A DNA stretch of 64,000 nucleotides from Perognathus longimembris pacificus (taxonomy: Eukaryota > Chordata > Mammalia > Rodentia > Heteromyidae). Positions 30,905 through 42,639 of the stretch are shown piece by piece. Below the pieces are notes generated by a model. The model saw nothing but the letters and a program-made list of their open reading frames with translations. It had not been told where the DNA came from and ran no database searches. The stretch's first letter is position 1; each line of letters begins with the position of its first letter. The position numbers and the translations under genes were made by a program. The stretch covers positions 19,409,360 to 19,473,359 of the forward strand of contig NC_063167.1 of NCBI RefSeq assembly GCF_023159225.1. Reading direction: 5' to 3'.

Positions 30905-31040
30905 TTAAAATTGTCTTAGAACAGGGGAGGGAGAACAGGAGAGGGGGTGCCATTACCAGAGAACCGGGGGCACATGGTATGCATGGGTAGAAATGTCACC
31001 ATGAACTCCTCTTGTATAACAATGTATACTAATAAAAACA
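30905..31040 (+). mobile_element. A-tailed retroelement 3' end, family B
   Basis: It ends with cttgtataacaatgtatact followed by AATAAA. The 3' end at 58440-58487 is related (cttgtacaactaatatatgc then AATAAA). Confidence 0.45.
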
Positions 31041-31045
31041 GTGTT

Positions 31046-31274
31046 GGGGCTGGGGATATAGCCTAGTGGCAAGAGTGCCTGCCTCGGATACACGAGACCC
31101 TAGGCTCGATTCCCCAGCACCACATATACAGAAAACGGCCAGAAGCGGCGCTGTGGCTCAAGAGGCAGAGTGCTAGCCTTGAGCGGGAAGAAGCCAGGGA
31201 CAGTGCTCAAGCCCTGAGTCCAAGGCCCAGGACTGGCCAAAAAAAAAAACAAAACAAAACAAAAAAAAAAAAAC
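31046..31274 (+). mobile_element. Young IDL-Geo SINE inserted at a LINE-like A-tail
   Basis: A full-length copy with a long mixed A/C tail. It is flanked by aacagtgtt (31037-31045, 31275-31283). The left flank is the end of an AATAAA-tailed retroelement fragment. Confidence 0.88.
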
Positions 31275-31288
31275 AACAGTGTTATCCC

Positions 31289-31490
31289 TGGGTGCCAATG
31301 GCTCAGGCCCATGATCTTAGCTCCTCAAGAGACTGAGATCTGAGGATCATGGTTCAAAGCCAGCCAAGGCAGACAAATCTGAGAGACACTTAGCTCCAAC
31401 CAGCTAAAACCTGAAGGAGAGGCATAGCTTAAGTGGTAGTGCCCCAGGGGAAATGTGAGACCCTGACTTCAAACCCTATCCCAGCAGCCA
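31289..31490 (+). mobile_element. B1-ID dimeric SINE
   Basis: It shows tggctcaggcccatgatctt and gaggcatagcttaagtggta. It directly follows the young IDL-Geo copy. Confidence 0.65.
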
Positions 31491-31862
31491 TACACTTTGG
31501 ACTGAGCTTTCTGAAAGTATGAGCTAAAATAAACAAGTCCTTCCTTTACATTGTTCTGTCAGGTATTTTGGTCACAGCTACAGAAAATTTGCTAACATGG
31601 CACTAAAACGTGAATGAATGTCAAAGTGATTACACTTAAAAGAAGCCATTGGGAACACACACACTACACTTCTGCTCACATGTAAAATTGCAGAAGGCAA
31701 ATGAATCTGTACTAAGCAAAAGGACAGAAGTGTTTGCCTGGGTGAAAGGCTGGGGACTATGGCAGTGCCTTTAACTTATCAAATTGTAAACTTTATATAG
31801 AGTATACTTTATGTAAATTATGCTTTACTAAAACTGTTGTTTAAAATCTATTTTAAAAAATA

Positions 31863-32600
31863 CCAGGTACTGGTGGCTCACACCTGTAATCCAAGCTACT
31901 CAGGAGGCTGAGATCTGAAGATCCTAGTTCAGAGCCAGCCTAGGCAGGAAACTCTTATCTCCAACTAACCACCAGAAAACTGAAAGTGGCCCTGTGATTC
32001 AAAGTGGTAGTCTTTAGGAAAAAACAAAGTCATCAGCTTGTCTTTAGCAAGAAAACTCAGGTCAGTACTCAGTCCCTGAATTCAAACTCTATGGAAAAAA
32101 AAAAAAAAAGTGCCAGATGCTGGTGGCCTAGCTGGGTACCACACCAGTGGCTCACACCGGTAATTCTAAACCACTGAGGCAGCTAAGATCTGGGGATTAT
32201 GGTTCAAAGCCAGCCAGGACAGGAGAGCTTGTGAGACTCTTATCTCTAATAAACTACTAAAAAGGCTGGAAGTGGAACTGTGGCTCAAGTACTACAGTGC
32301 TAGCCCTGAACACAAAAACTCAAGGTTAGTACCCAGGCTCTGGGTTCAAGCCCCAGGATCAGCACCAAAAAAAAAAAGGAGGAAAAGATAGAAAAAGAAC
32401 AAAGAAAAGCTCACACTTGTCGAGGCTGAGATCTGGAGGATCATAGCTTGAAGTCAAGGACAGAAAAGTCAGTTAGACTCCATTTCCAAAAACGCCAATG
32501 AAAAGCTGGGCTGGAGGTGTGGCCCAAGGGGTAGAGTGACAAATGAGCAAGTGAGGCTCTGGATTTAAATCCTCGTATTGGCAAATAAAACAATAACAGC
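31863..32600 (+). mobile_element. Three B1-ID SINEs in tandem, same orientation
   Basis: Consecutive plus-oriented copies at about 31863-32108, 32111-32376 and 32405-32600. Each has a B1-like head, an ID-like right module and an A-rich tail. They look like repeated insertion into A-tails. Confidence 0.75.
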
Positions 32601-32979
32601 AACAAAAGAAAAGAAAAAGAAAAAAGTGACCCAGTTTCCCAGCACTTGATAGTCCTAGCATAAACATCTAGAGGCTACGTCATGAGATCCTTGAAAAGAA
32701 AAAAAAAATCCTAAGAGTAAAAAGCCTGAAAACAATGTAAATGAGGAAACTATGGTGTGGGCACAAAGACGTTCTATGATTGTTCTACAGGACGTTGATT
32801 CACTGAAGGCATTGTTAACTACAGAATGCACCTTAAAAATTTAAGAATGATTAGTGAAAGAACAAGGAAAGAAAATGAAAAAATACAATTAAAAAAATCC
32901 ACACCTAGCAGGAAATGACCAAGGAGAAAAGCAAAGGAAAACTTGGTATATCATTTCTAAATAGGTCTACCTGCCCCTT

Positions 32980-33016
32980 CCTTCCTTCCTTCCTTCCTTC
33001 CTTTTCTTTTTATTGT

Positions 33017-33051
<35 letters not shown>
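32980..33051. repeat. (TTCC)n and (TG)n microsatellites
   Basis: A short TTCC run, a T-rich spacer, then a TG run at a SINE 3' end. Confidence 0.85.
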
Positions 33052-33054
<3 letters not shown>

Positions 33055-33284
33055 ACCAGTTTGGGGACTTGAATTCAGGACCTTGGGCACTGTCCCTTAG
33101 TTTTTTCACTGAAGGCTGGCACTCTACAACTGAAGGCACAACTCTACTTTCGGTTTTCTGGTGGTTAACTGGAGATGCGAGCCTCATGGACTTTCCTGCT
33201 CCAGCTGGCTTTGAACTTTGATCTTCAGATCTCAGCTTCCTGAGTAGCTGGGATTACAGGCAAGAGCCACCAGCACCTGGCTTA
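33052..33284 (-). mobile_element. B1-ID dimeric SINE with (TG)n at its 3' end
   Basis: A minus-oriented dimer. The TG repeat 33018-33051 occupies the tail position. Confidence 0.8.
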
Positions 33285-34385
33285 AAATTACAATTTTCAA
33301 ATGTTGAAATAGTCCTACATTCCTGGAAGAAATGCACAACTCAGTAGTTATCACTTTATTTGGCTTGGTAATGCCCTGTTTGAAATACCTGCATTTGCGG
33401 CCACCATTGAAATTGACCTGTGGCCTTCTGCAAACTTCCTGTGTCACCCTGTGCTCATCTAGACCTGCACCAAGGTTGTATGAGCTCTCTACAATGCAGC
33501 AGGCACTTCCCCTCTTTTCCTGTCATTTGAGGCAATTTGTGTGAGATATGGACTTCTACTCCCTGAATATGTATCTGAGCCCATGGTAGTCGGTTGTCAT
33601 AGCTACGTGCAATTCCCCCAAATCCTTCCTTTGAGATGACAGAGATTTTGCCACCAGGCTCAGGCCTCACTGTCCCTCCTGCTTGGTCCGTGGGAGGATT
33701 TTCTTTCCCAGGAGGCTCTTGTCACTCCTTGGACCCCTCCACTGCTGTGGCCAAACGTGGGAGGACATCAGAGGGAAGGAGAAGGCTGAGGCTCGCGGCC
33801 TGCAATGGGGCCCAGGCAGTGATGGCTGCCGCTGAGATTCCAGAAGTGACATCTCAGTTCTCACGAACGCACATGAGCCGAAAGGACGGGGATTTTGCCT
33901 TCCACAATGAGTTTGATTTATGCCAGGATCTGGCTAAAGAGGAGGAGGAGGAGTGAAAATAGATCCTCTGGGAGACACAAACCAGAGAGAGGAGGCGTCC
34001 ATGACTGATTAGAGGCAATGACAGGGTAAACGATTAGAGAAACGCTCCCCCAAAGGCGGGTGTGCGCACCCCGCACTGCGGGTGGTGGTTAGGAATAACC
34101 GAACGAGCCTGGCACTCAGGGAGTCAGAGGAGTAGTTGCATGTGGATTGGAAAATATGGCTGTATAATTACAAATAATTAAAGATAGAACTGTCACATCA
34201 AACTTGCAAATTCACAGATTACAGAGGAGGGCCAGGAGAGTCCATTTAAGGAAACTTTGCCATAAGGAATCATCATAAAGTAGTAAGACATGAAATGTGA
34301 TATGAGGACAGCGCAAGTTTGGAAAGTGAGTGAAAGCCTATTTAGTACAAGCTGGAGTCAGTCATCAATCACCCCACCCAACCAC

Positions 34386-34386
34386 A

Positions 34387-34421
<35 letters not shown>

Positions 34422-34620
34422 CACACACATTCATATACTCCCCATGTACATACTCCATGCTTACACACACATACACAACACACATACCCCCATGCACACA
34501 GAGCATGCACACACACCCCATACACACATGCATAGGCACATCATGCACACACACACATACACATTCCATGCACACATGTCACACACATACCACACACATA
34601 TACACAAGTCATGCACATCT
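34386..34620. repeat. (CA)n microsatellite and decayed CA/CATA tract
   Basis: A pure CA run at 34387-34419, then about 200 bp of degenerate cacaca/catac words. Confidence 0.85.
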
Positions 34621-35339
34621 GGAACATACAGACACAGGGGCAGATTTCAAAATGGCAGAGAACTGTTCTCTAAAGATGCTGCAGGATCTTTCTCCTGAGG
34701 CTGAAGTAACTTCTGGACGTGGTGGTGTCTAGAACAAATCTTTCTCCTCCCTCCTGGCCAGGGTTGTGGGGAGCCTGGGGTGCTTTGACTATCTGTAAGC
34801 TGGGCCCCTCAACTGCAGTCTGCTGTCGGGCCTTCCCCACTCAGGCCACGTAAGGACAACTGAGAGCTCCCCAAAGCTTTGCTTCCCTGCACATCTCTAG
34901 ACAATGTTCTTTGAAGATGTGCTCCTGCAAAGCAGGGACACAATCCCAGACAGAGACTTCACAGATCCCCAAAGCAGTGGAATGAACCCCGAGGACAATA
35001 ACTACAAATACCAGAGGGCCAGAGGGCCAGCAGTCAAAATTAGAACAGGAAGTCAGAGGGTTTTAAAGAAGAAAATGGTTTCATTCAACAAATAATGTCA
35101 TTAAGATGCTGGAAGGTCTTAATGACTCAATTTAAAAGTCATATGTTTCTTTTCTAAAGAGGCAAAGAGAAAAGTAATTCGAAACTACAAGAGAACAAAA
35201 AAGTTGTCTAAGAACATCCTGATCCCCAGGAAATGGAAACAAGAGGGTTTATTTTTTTCCTTTGTTGTTGTTGTTGTTTTCTTTTCCTTCTGTCTTGTTT
35301 GTTCGTTGATCTGTCTTTGGAAGGGTAAGGGGAGGCACA

Positions 35340-35540
35340 GAAATAGAGGGACAAAGTGAACAAATGTAGCAGTGGGACTCACTATACACTATGTGAAAAA
35401 TGAACTATACAACTTGTGAGTGGGGATGAGAGAGAAAAACCGGGAGAGAGCGAGGGAAGGGGTGACATTGTCTAAAAAGAAAGGTACTCATTCACTGGAA
35501 CTCCTCTGTATAATGACAATACAAAAATCCTAAAAAGAAA
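35340..35540 (+). mobile_element. A-tailed LINE-like 3' end fragment, family A
   Basis: It shares with 30.3 kb the segments gcagtgg-actcact, actatacaacttgtg and ggggtgacattgtc. Confidence 0.55.
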
Positions 35541-35843
35541 GTCATGACCCACATAGGAAATGAATTGAAGGGTAGCATGACTTCAAGGATGGGAGGCTGT
35601 GTGGACAGATACACATGAACTTGAAGCTGGAACAGCAGTTCCCTTTGCACACCATTTAAGCCTTAAGATGTTCGGTGGCGCCTTCTCTGGGGGCCCAGGA
35701 TGCTGTGTGCGTGTGTAGGGAATCGTGTTTAAACAAGCGCAATACTCTAGAAAAGAGTTCACTGACTTTCAGGGAGAGGCAATAGACCAAATTAGAACAT
35801 CACTGGAAATTCAGAAGTAGACAATAGACAGGATATTTCAGGG

Positions 35844-36012
35844 AGTGTTGCTGAGATTTGGACTCAGGGGCTCTACTCTGTGAGCTACACGCCCGGCCCA
35901 TTTCTGCTCTAGCTATTTTTTGCCTGGAACGGGAACTGGCCTTGGACTATTATCCTCGTCTCTGAGCGTCCTGAGTAGCTGGGATTGCAACAGTGCTCTC
36001 CCACACCTGGCC
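35844..36012 (-). mobile_element. Diverged B1-type SINE
   Basis: The plus strand shows cctgagtagctgggattgca near its right end, a reverse B1 head. Confidence 0.55.
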
Positions 36013-36067
36013 AGAGTCTTTTAAGTACGGATGCAAAACCAGATGAAAATGTTCAGCAAGAGGAGCT

Positions 36068-36283
36068 GGGGGGGGGGGGGCTGGGGATATAGCCTAGTGG
36101 CAAGAATGCCTGCCTCGGATACACGAGGCCCTAGGTTCGATTCCCCAGCACCACATATACAGAAAACGGCCAGAAGCGGCGCTGTGGCTCAAGTGGCAGA
36201 GTGCTAGCCTTGAGCGGGAAGAAGCCAGGGACGGTGCTCGGGCCCTGAGTCCAAGGCCCAGGACTGGCCAAAAAAAAAAAAAC
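36068..36283 (+). mobile_element. Young IDL-Geo SINE after a G run
   Basis: A full-length copy preceded by a run of about 13 G. It is flanked by aggagct at 36061-36067 and 36284-36290. It shares the diagnostic bases of the 26.8 and 31.0 kb copies. Confidence 0.88.
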
Positions 36284-37069
36284 AGGAGCTAGGGGAGGCG
36301 GGTGGGGAGATGATAAGAGTAATAATGGACGTCTCCTCTGACACGGAAGAAAAAGAAATACTGTATAAAATTAATGGCACCAGAAAGCAGAGCTGGAAAG
36401 CATGTGTATCTCACCAAACCCAAGGACAGGCATTACTGTCACCATACTCTTCATCTTTCGCAGTAAGAACCACGCCAGGTAAGTCTCTCTCATCCCTTAT
36501 TCATAGAACACTTATGTGGTTCTCCTTAGGAAAATTCTAGTTCTTGGCCTCCCTTGGGGCCGCAGGTGACCGGGTCAGCGCATCCAGGCCTGATGCACAA
36601 AGGCCAAGAGTCTTGCTGCAAGTAATAACAGCTGAAGCATCTACGAGCTAGTCACACGTCAGATGCTTTCAGAGTGCTCACTTTACCCACGGAGATGTAT
36701 TCATTCCCTTGGCTGCTGTAGCCAGGCTCCAGAGGCTTCGTGGGGTCTGCCTTCTGCAGGCACAGGGAAAACCCACTTCCGTGCTGGTGTCTGCTTCCAG
36801 TGCAATCCTTAGCTCCTGATCCCTTCCTCCTGTCACTATTCCGGGCTTCCAGCACAACAGCCACTGCGACGCTGACTCTGCCTCCCTCCTCCATGAAGGC
36901 TGTCATAATTATATTAGTAATCATTTCTTCAATGTCCTGTTTGTTTAGAGGTTTTTGTTTGTTTGTTTTTTTGCTACAGACTCTAACAATTAAGATGTGA
37001 ATGTATTTGGGTGAATGTATTTTCCCTACCGACAGAATGGTATTATGTCATTTCCATTAGTACTATGTC

Positions 37070-37185
37070 CTTTAGAGATGATGATGAAACCCAAGCACAG
37101 AGAAGTTAAGTAGTCGATTCAGGGTCACCCCGCAGGTAAATGGCAGATTCATGAGTTAAACCCAGGCAGCGTGGTGTCACCATTT
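37070..37185 (-). mobile_element. MIR-like ancient SINE
   Basis: The plus strand shows agcacagagaagttaagtag and ggtcaccccgcaggtaaatg. Confidence 0.5.
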
Positions 37186-37410
37186 GTGCGCATTACAGTG
37201 ACCGTGACCTACCTTGGCACAACTCTGGCTTCCTGATCAATGCAGAGCTACCCTACCAGCCCTGGACAAGCCTGCAGAAAGACAGGAATGATTGTTTCTG
37301 CTTGGCCAGGTCATCTGCTGCAATAAGAACATTCTAACTCAAGAAGCCATGGCAGCACTACAGAATTAAAAATGGCCTTACTTCATTTTCTCCTGAATAG
37401 ATGACTCTTT

Positions 37411-37700
37411 CTAAAAAAAAAAAAAAAGGATTACTTTATTGTTATTATAGAGGTGATATACAGCGGGTTTACATTGACAGGCATCAGGTAATAAGTACAT
37501 TCCCTTTCACAGGGTCATCTGTTCCCTCACTCTCTCCCATCCCCTCCCTCCTCTCTCCACCCATAAGTTGCATAGTTCAATCACGTTCAGTGCACTCCAC
37601 TGCTGCACTTTTTCACCCTTATCCCTCTGATTCTGTGCCCTCCTCCCACCTTCCCCCAGACATGCATGTGAATACACTCTACATGAGGTGAAGAATACAG
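37411..37700 (-). mobile_element. A-tailed LINE-like 3' end fragment, family A
   Basis: Reverse-complement copy of the same unit. The plus strand begins with T-rich sequence after a poly-A run and carries gaggtgatatacagcgggtt. The related region may extend to about 37920. Confidence 0.5.
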
Positions 37701-38254
37701 AGTCATCGGAAAATGAAAAACAAATTAAGAAAAAAGTCCTTTGTTTCCATGTCTTCGGAGTTCATTTCAGTATGTATGTTATTTTATATACCTATGAGGA
37801 GGTCCTTGGGCATTGTACCTTTGTGATTGTCTCCTAAGGCTATCTTCTTTTGTTCTCGCTGTGTGTGGGTATCTAGAATCCGGTGTAATTTGTCATGCTG
37901 CATAGATGGCTTTTAAGGAAAGTAAATTCTTTATTAGTCTCCAATTTCTTTATATCACAGGGCCAGCCTGTCCCTCTGCCTGTGCCACACCCTTGCCCAG
38001 TCCCCCCAGGGATCCATTGCCCTCAGGATGGATGGTGTCTAAGCTCTTCAGCCTACATGCAAGCCGACCCTTCACCCATCCTTCTGTCTCTCAATGCTCT
38101 TCTTCATGAGGGCACCCTCCAGCCAAATCAGCCCCCCCCAACAGGCTTTGCACCACACCCACCCTTGCCTGTGTGCACCCTGCTCCCTGGGCCTAAAATG
38201 TCACCCCTTCTTCTTCTGCATCTTTCTTGGCATGGCTCACTCAAAGTTATCCCT

Positions 38255-38720
38255 GTCAATACAGGTCTGGAATCCTAGGGACTCAGGAGACTGAAACTGC
38301 AAGGATTTCAGTTCAAGACCAGTCCTGGCAAAAAGTTGTGAGACTTCCATCCGCAAACAGGTGATTCCTGGCTACATTCCCAGCTACTTGGGACATTTAG
38401 ATAGAAGGGTGGAGGCCTGAGGCAAGCTGTGGCAAAACAGAGCAAAATGCAGGAGCCCCTATTTGAAAAATAACTAAAGCAAAAAAAGGGTTGGGGTGTT
38501 GCCTCAAGAGGATCTGCCTAGCTAGTCCTCTAGGAAGGTCCTGAGTTCAAAACCTATACCATGAAACACACACACAAATAAACCCCCAAACCACCAACAC
38601 AATATAAAATCAAGCCGAGCAGAATAGCTCACACTTATAATTCCAGCTACTCAGGAAGCTTGGGCCCAAGGCAGGCGGGGACAAAAGCCACAAGACTGTA
38701 TCTGAAAATTTAACTAAAAA
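38255..38720 (+). mobile_element. Diverged B1-type and ID-type SINE cluster
   Basis: B1-like heads occur near 38255 (gtctggaatcctagggactc) and 38620 (gctcacacttataattccag), with an ID-like fragment between them near 38489. Confidence 0.5.
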
Positions 38721-38738
38721 AAGATGGGGAGTGTTTGG

Positions 38739-38832
38739 AATGAATGTGGCTGAGCGGTAGAGTGCTTGCCTAGCATGCATGAGGCCCTGGGTTTGATTCC
38801 TCGGTACCACATAAACAAAATAATAATAATAA
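38739..38832 (+). mobile_element. ID-type monomer SINE
   Basis: It shows gaatgtggctgagcggtaga and gggtttgattcctcgg, with an (AAT)n tail and no right module. Confidence 0.75.
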
Positions 38833-38841
38833 AATTATTTG

Positions 38842-39062
38842 CCGGGTGCCAGTGGCTCACGCCTGTAATCCTAGCTACTCAGGAGGCTGAGATCTGAGGA
38901 TCGCAGTTCAATGCCAGCCTGGGCAGAAAAGTCCTTGTGAGATTCTTATGTCCAATTAACCACCCAAAAATCAGGGGTGGTGCTGTGGCTCAAAGTGGTA
39001 GAGAGCTAGCCTTTAGCTCAGGGACAGTGCCCAGGCCCTGAGTTCAAGCCCCACTATTGACC
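38842..39062 (+). mobile_element. B1-ID dimeric SINE
   Basis: The head gtggctcacgcctgtaatcc and right module gtggtgctgtggctcaaagt end in an A-tail. Confidence 0.82.
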
Positions 39063-39069
39063 CAAAAAA

Positions 39070-39158
39070 AAAGATCTGGGAGCATAGCTCAAGTAGTAGA
39101 GCACTTGCCTAACAAGTGTAACACCCTGAGGTCAAACCCCAGCATGGCCAGAAAATAA
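39070..39158 (+). mobile_element. ID-type monomer SINE
   Basis: It shows gggagcatagctcaagtagt and gaggtcaaaccccagc. It lies directly after a B1-ID copy. Confidence 0.6.
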
Positions 39159-41449
39159 CACAAGTATATCCTCTTATTCCATTGAGATCAATGTCCAAAA
39201 CAAGACTCGTGGAGCTAAAATCAAGTTCCTGCTGGGGGCTGCGGAGAGGGTCTGCCTCTGGGTGCCCCAGTATCCCTGGCCATCCACACTGCTAGGCTTG
39301 TGGCCCTTTCCAGCTCACTCCAGCTTCAGCCTCTGCCTCCTTTCTGGCGCTCCTGCCTTCCTCTTAGAAGGAACAGGCTCTGCCTCGGAGCTCTACCAGA
39401 GACCATTATGCAGCCTATCACAGAGGCTGCTGACTGATCCAGGAGCAGATGGCAGGAAGAGGCAGAGTTGGCAGCTAACCCATGTTTCTGGTCCCAAAGC
39501 CTGGGCCCTCCTCCCACCCCCACCCCCTTAGACCTGACCAGAGGTGCTGGCTGTCCCTCCCTGGGCTCACATCTACTCTCATCCTTCTTGGTTCTAAACC
39601 CATTCCTCCCCCACCCGACTCCACAGGCTCCCACCCCATGCATTTCCTACTATCTCCGACTATCTGTCTATAGGAGGGTCCCCCAGCCTCCACAGCAGCA
39701 CCCCCTCTGGTGCCTGCCTGGCCCCCAGTATGGGGAGAGCAACTGGGCAGGGTGCTGCTCCCTCCAGCTTTCTCTAGCCCCAGCCCCTGCTTGCAGATGC
39801 TGTCCTGGTTCCCAGCAGATGCTGGCCCCTTCCAGCCCCACACACCTGAAGGAGGGACTTACCAAAAGGAAAATAGAGGCAGGGACTCAGCTTGGGCCTA
39901 AGGACATGATGTCTCAGGCTGTTTCCTTCATAGAGGCCAGTGTCACTGGCCCTTAGGGACCCCAAATCCACAGCTTCATCCCTGGTTCCCCAGACCCATC
40001 CACGGGAATGCCTTCTGGGCCACAGCTCAGCCTGGTGCCTCTCATCTTTTTTGGACCTCTGTTCTGTAAAGCACTGGGACATCTTCCCCCGTCCCCCCCA
40101 CATCCTAGGCCTGCAGCAGTGTCAGCAAGTTCCAAACCCAATTGCCTCTCAATTGCTCTAGTCCTAGCCAGACAGAGGTTACTGTAAGTCACATTGGGGT
40201 TGGAGAGCGGAGGAGGCAGCACCTGGGGACAGGGCCCAGGCTGACACTTGGAGATGGATGTGACAGGGACCTGTGGCTTAGAGGCACAGGATTAGATCAA
40301 CAAGGCTGAGGCCAGCTGCTTCCAAGAAAAAGGTCATGTGGGCGGCAGTTGACTGACAGCCTGAGCATGCCAAGGCCTCAGGCTGGCCCTCCCCCAGCAG
40401 AGGAGGCCTGGAGCCCCTCCTGGAGTGCCCCGCCCGAAGATGGAAGACCCCGCATCCCGAGTCTCTCCTGGATGCATGTGTTATTCTGGGAGCTCCCAGA
40501 GGCTAGGGCTGCTCTGCCTAAGGACTCAACAGCAGCTCCTTGTGGAATTTCCAGAGCATCTCTGCTCTGGGACCTCCCCCCCACTCTAAATTTCCTCTGA
40601 GCAGACACTCAGGGGTCTCTCCCTCATGCTCCTAGACCCAGTAGTTGGCCTCCTCCACATTCAGCCGCAGCTCAATGGGCCCCCGGTCCACCGGAGGGAC
40701 CTGGGGCCACAGCCTTCTGCTTGCCAGGCTTTGGGGAGGAAGAGAGGCCCACTGCTTTAAGGAGTCTCTTGTGACCCCCTCATCCAGCCCTCTTTGAGGT
40801 ATCTGGGATAAAGAAGGAAAGGTTGACAATTGGGGATTGCTTGGAAGGAGAGGGCTGGACTCCCTCTGTGGCACTGGGTATTTTCTCTGGATCTGGGTAA
40901 ATCTCAGCCATGATTCCCACACCAAAGAGACACAAGCACCCCCTTCTACAATGATTTGGGGGAACTTGGGCAGCCCCCTTGCTTACTCCAGCCCAGGGGT
41001 GTCTAGGTGGTCTTGAACTCGAGCTCTGGGCTGGGTTCTGAGCCGTGCAGGGCTCAGCTGGTACCCTCGCTGGCAGCCGCTATCATTTGAGAGTCCCTGC
41101 ATGATCTCTCTCCCATCCCCCACGTGCTGTGCCCCCTCCCAGCCCCTTCATGGCTAACGGTCATCGCTCTAGGTGAGGGGTGTGGAGGGATGAGTCATTG
41201 CTGTGGAGAAGAGATACCAAGTTCCACATTTGCACACTCACACAGCCACGACACAGGGCGTGCCCATACTCCCACCCCCACACTGGCAGGAAAACACACT
41301 GGAGGGCCAAGGAGACTAGGCCGTGCACACTGAAACCCACAAAGACAGCCCCCCCCACCCCTCCTTACAGACAGACAGGGACAATGTCAATCAAGACCCA
41401 CACAGGTGCAGACACGTCTAGACACCTCCCAGGCCGGGCCCCATGCACA

Positions 41450-41450
41450 G

Positions 41451-41548
<98 letters not shown>

Positions 41549-41569
41549 GTCTCTCTCTCTTTCTCTCTC
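41450..41569. repeat. (TC)n microsatellite
   Basis: About 120 bp of TC with a few G or T interruptions. Confidence 0.95.
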
Positions 41570-42324
41570 AATCCCACAGACACACTTGGCTCTCGCCTGA
41601 ACACAGACACTCAAATACCAACACACACACACATTCCAGCCACCACTCCTCTTTTCTTGAGCCCTTCATGGATTCCTCTGCCAGCACCTGGAGCAGGGAG
41701 GACAGAGAACCTCTATGTCGCATCACCCTCTGTGGTGATGCCCCAGCTGCCCAAGGACAAAGCCCAGGTTCCGTCTCAGTTCTCCCCTTCAGCGCTCTGC
41801 AGAAGCAAAGGTCATCGGGCTGCCCAGTGGCTGCCCACCTCCCCTCATACATGCTGTGCCAGACAGCATCTCCAGTGCCTGGGGAAAGAAAGGACTCCAG
41901 CTGCCCAGGGGAGATGGGGGGCGGGGGTAGAGCTCAGGAGCCACCTCCCCAGAGATGAGTGTGGTCTCAAGTGCAGCAGGGGATGGCCAAGGCCCAAGGG
42001 TGTCCTTCATCAGCCCATAGTCCCCAGGAGACCAAGTCTGCAGTCCAGTGCACCTGCCGCTCCTCTATCTTGAAGACTTCCTCATTCTTCCAGTAACCAT
42101 CCCCCCCCCAGCGCTGCCCCTCCCCCTAGAGCCACCTTCTCATTCTTCAGGTCCTGCCATAGGAACCTTGGCCCAGCTCACCTGCCCTGCTGGGCCCCAG
42201 GACCCCCTGAACCCCTTCCCAACTACACTATAAGCAAATTGTCTGGCTGTGTACCTGTCTCTGAAAGCCCTCAGCGGGTCTGGAGGAGGGAGCTGGGAGA
42301 TCTAAAGGGAGCAAGGGCTGGAAC

Positions 42325-42410
42325 TCCAGCTCTGCCTCGGATCTGTGACCTTGGACAAGTCACTGAGCATGGCCAGGAGTTGTCATCTGCAACATGGGGA
42401 GGTAGCACAG
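42325..42410 (+). mobile_element. MIR-like ancient SINE
   Basis: It shows ctgtgaccttggacaagtca and tgtcatctgcaacatgggga. Confidence 0.55.
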
Positions 42411-42639
42411 CCTCACTGGGCCCATGTGACGCTGACATGAGATCACGCATGGAGCTCCCCATAGCAATGGCAGCTGTGTCATTATAGGCTTCTTGCTTGG
42501 CACAGAGCTGGGTAAATATCTGTTGAATTAAGGAGGCTCTCCCGCTCCCCCTCTTCTCCCTGACTAGGGTGGGAAAAAGTGGGGAGAAAGTGACAGACAG
42601 AGATTTGGGGCAGGTAGGGCCAGGAGATGCGGGATAGGG

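Noticed and set aside
33636..33956. Open frame ending in an acidic tail (MSRKDGDFAFHNEFDLCQDL then poly-Glu)
   Set aside because: The stretch reads somewhat protein-like, but I recognise no family, see no splice sites or promoter, and the Glu run is a GAG repeat. It could be a decayed retrocopy. Not supported enough to annotate.
36068..36283. Segmental duplication of the 26.8, 31.0 and 36.1 kb SINEs
   Set aside because: Each copy has its own distinct target-site duplication and unrelated flanks, so they are independent insertions.
41180..42073. 297-codon plus-strand open frame
   Set aside because: It passes through about 120 bp of (TC)n that gives Ser-Leu repeats. The rest resembles no protein.
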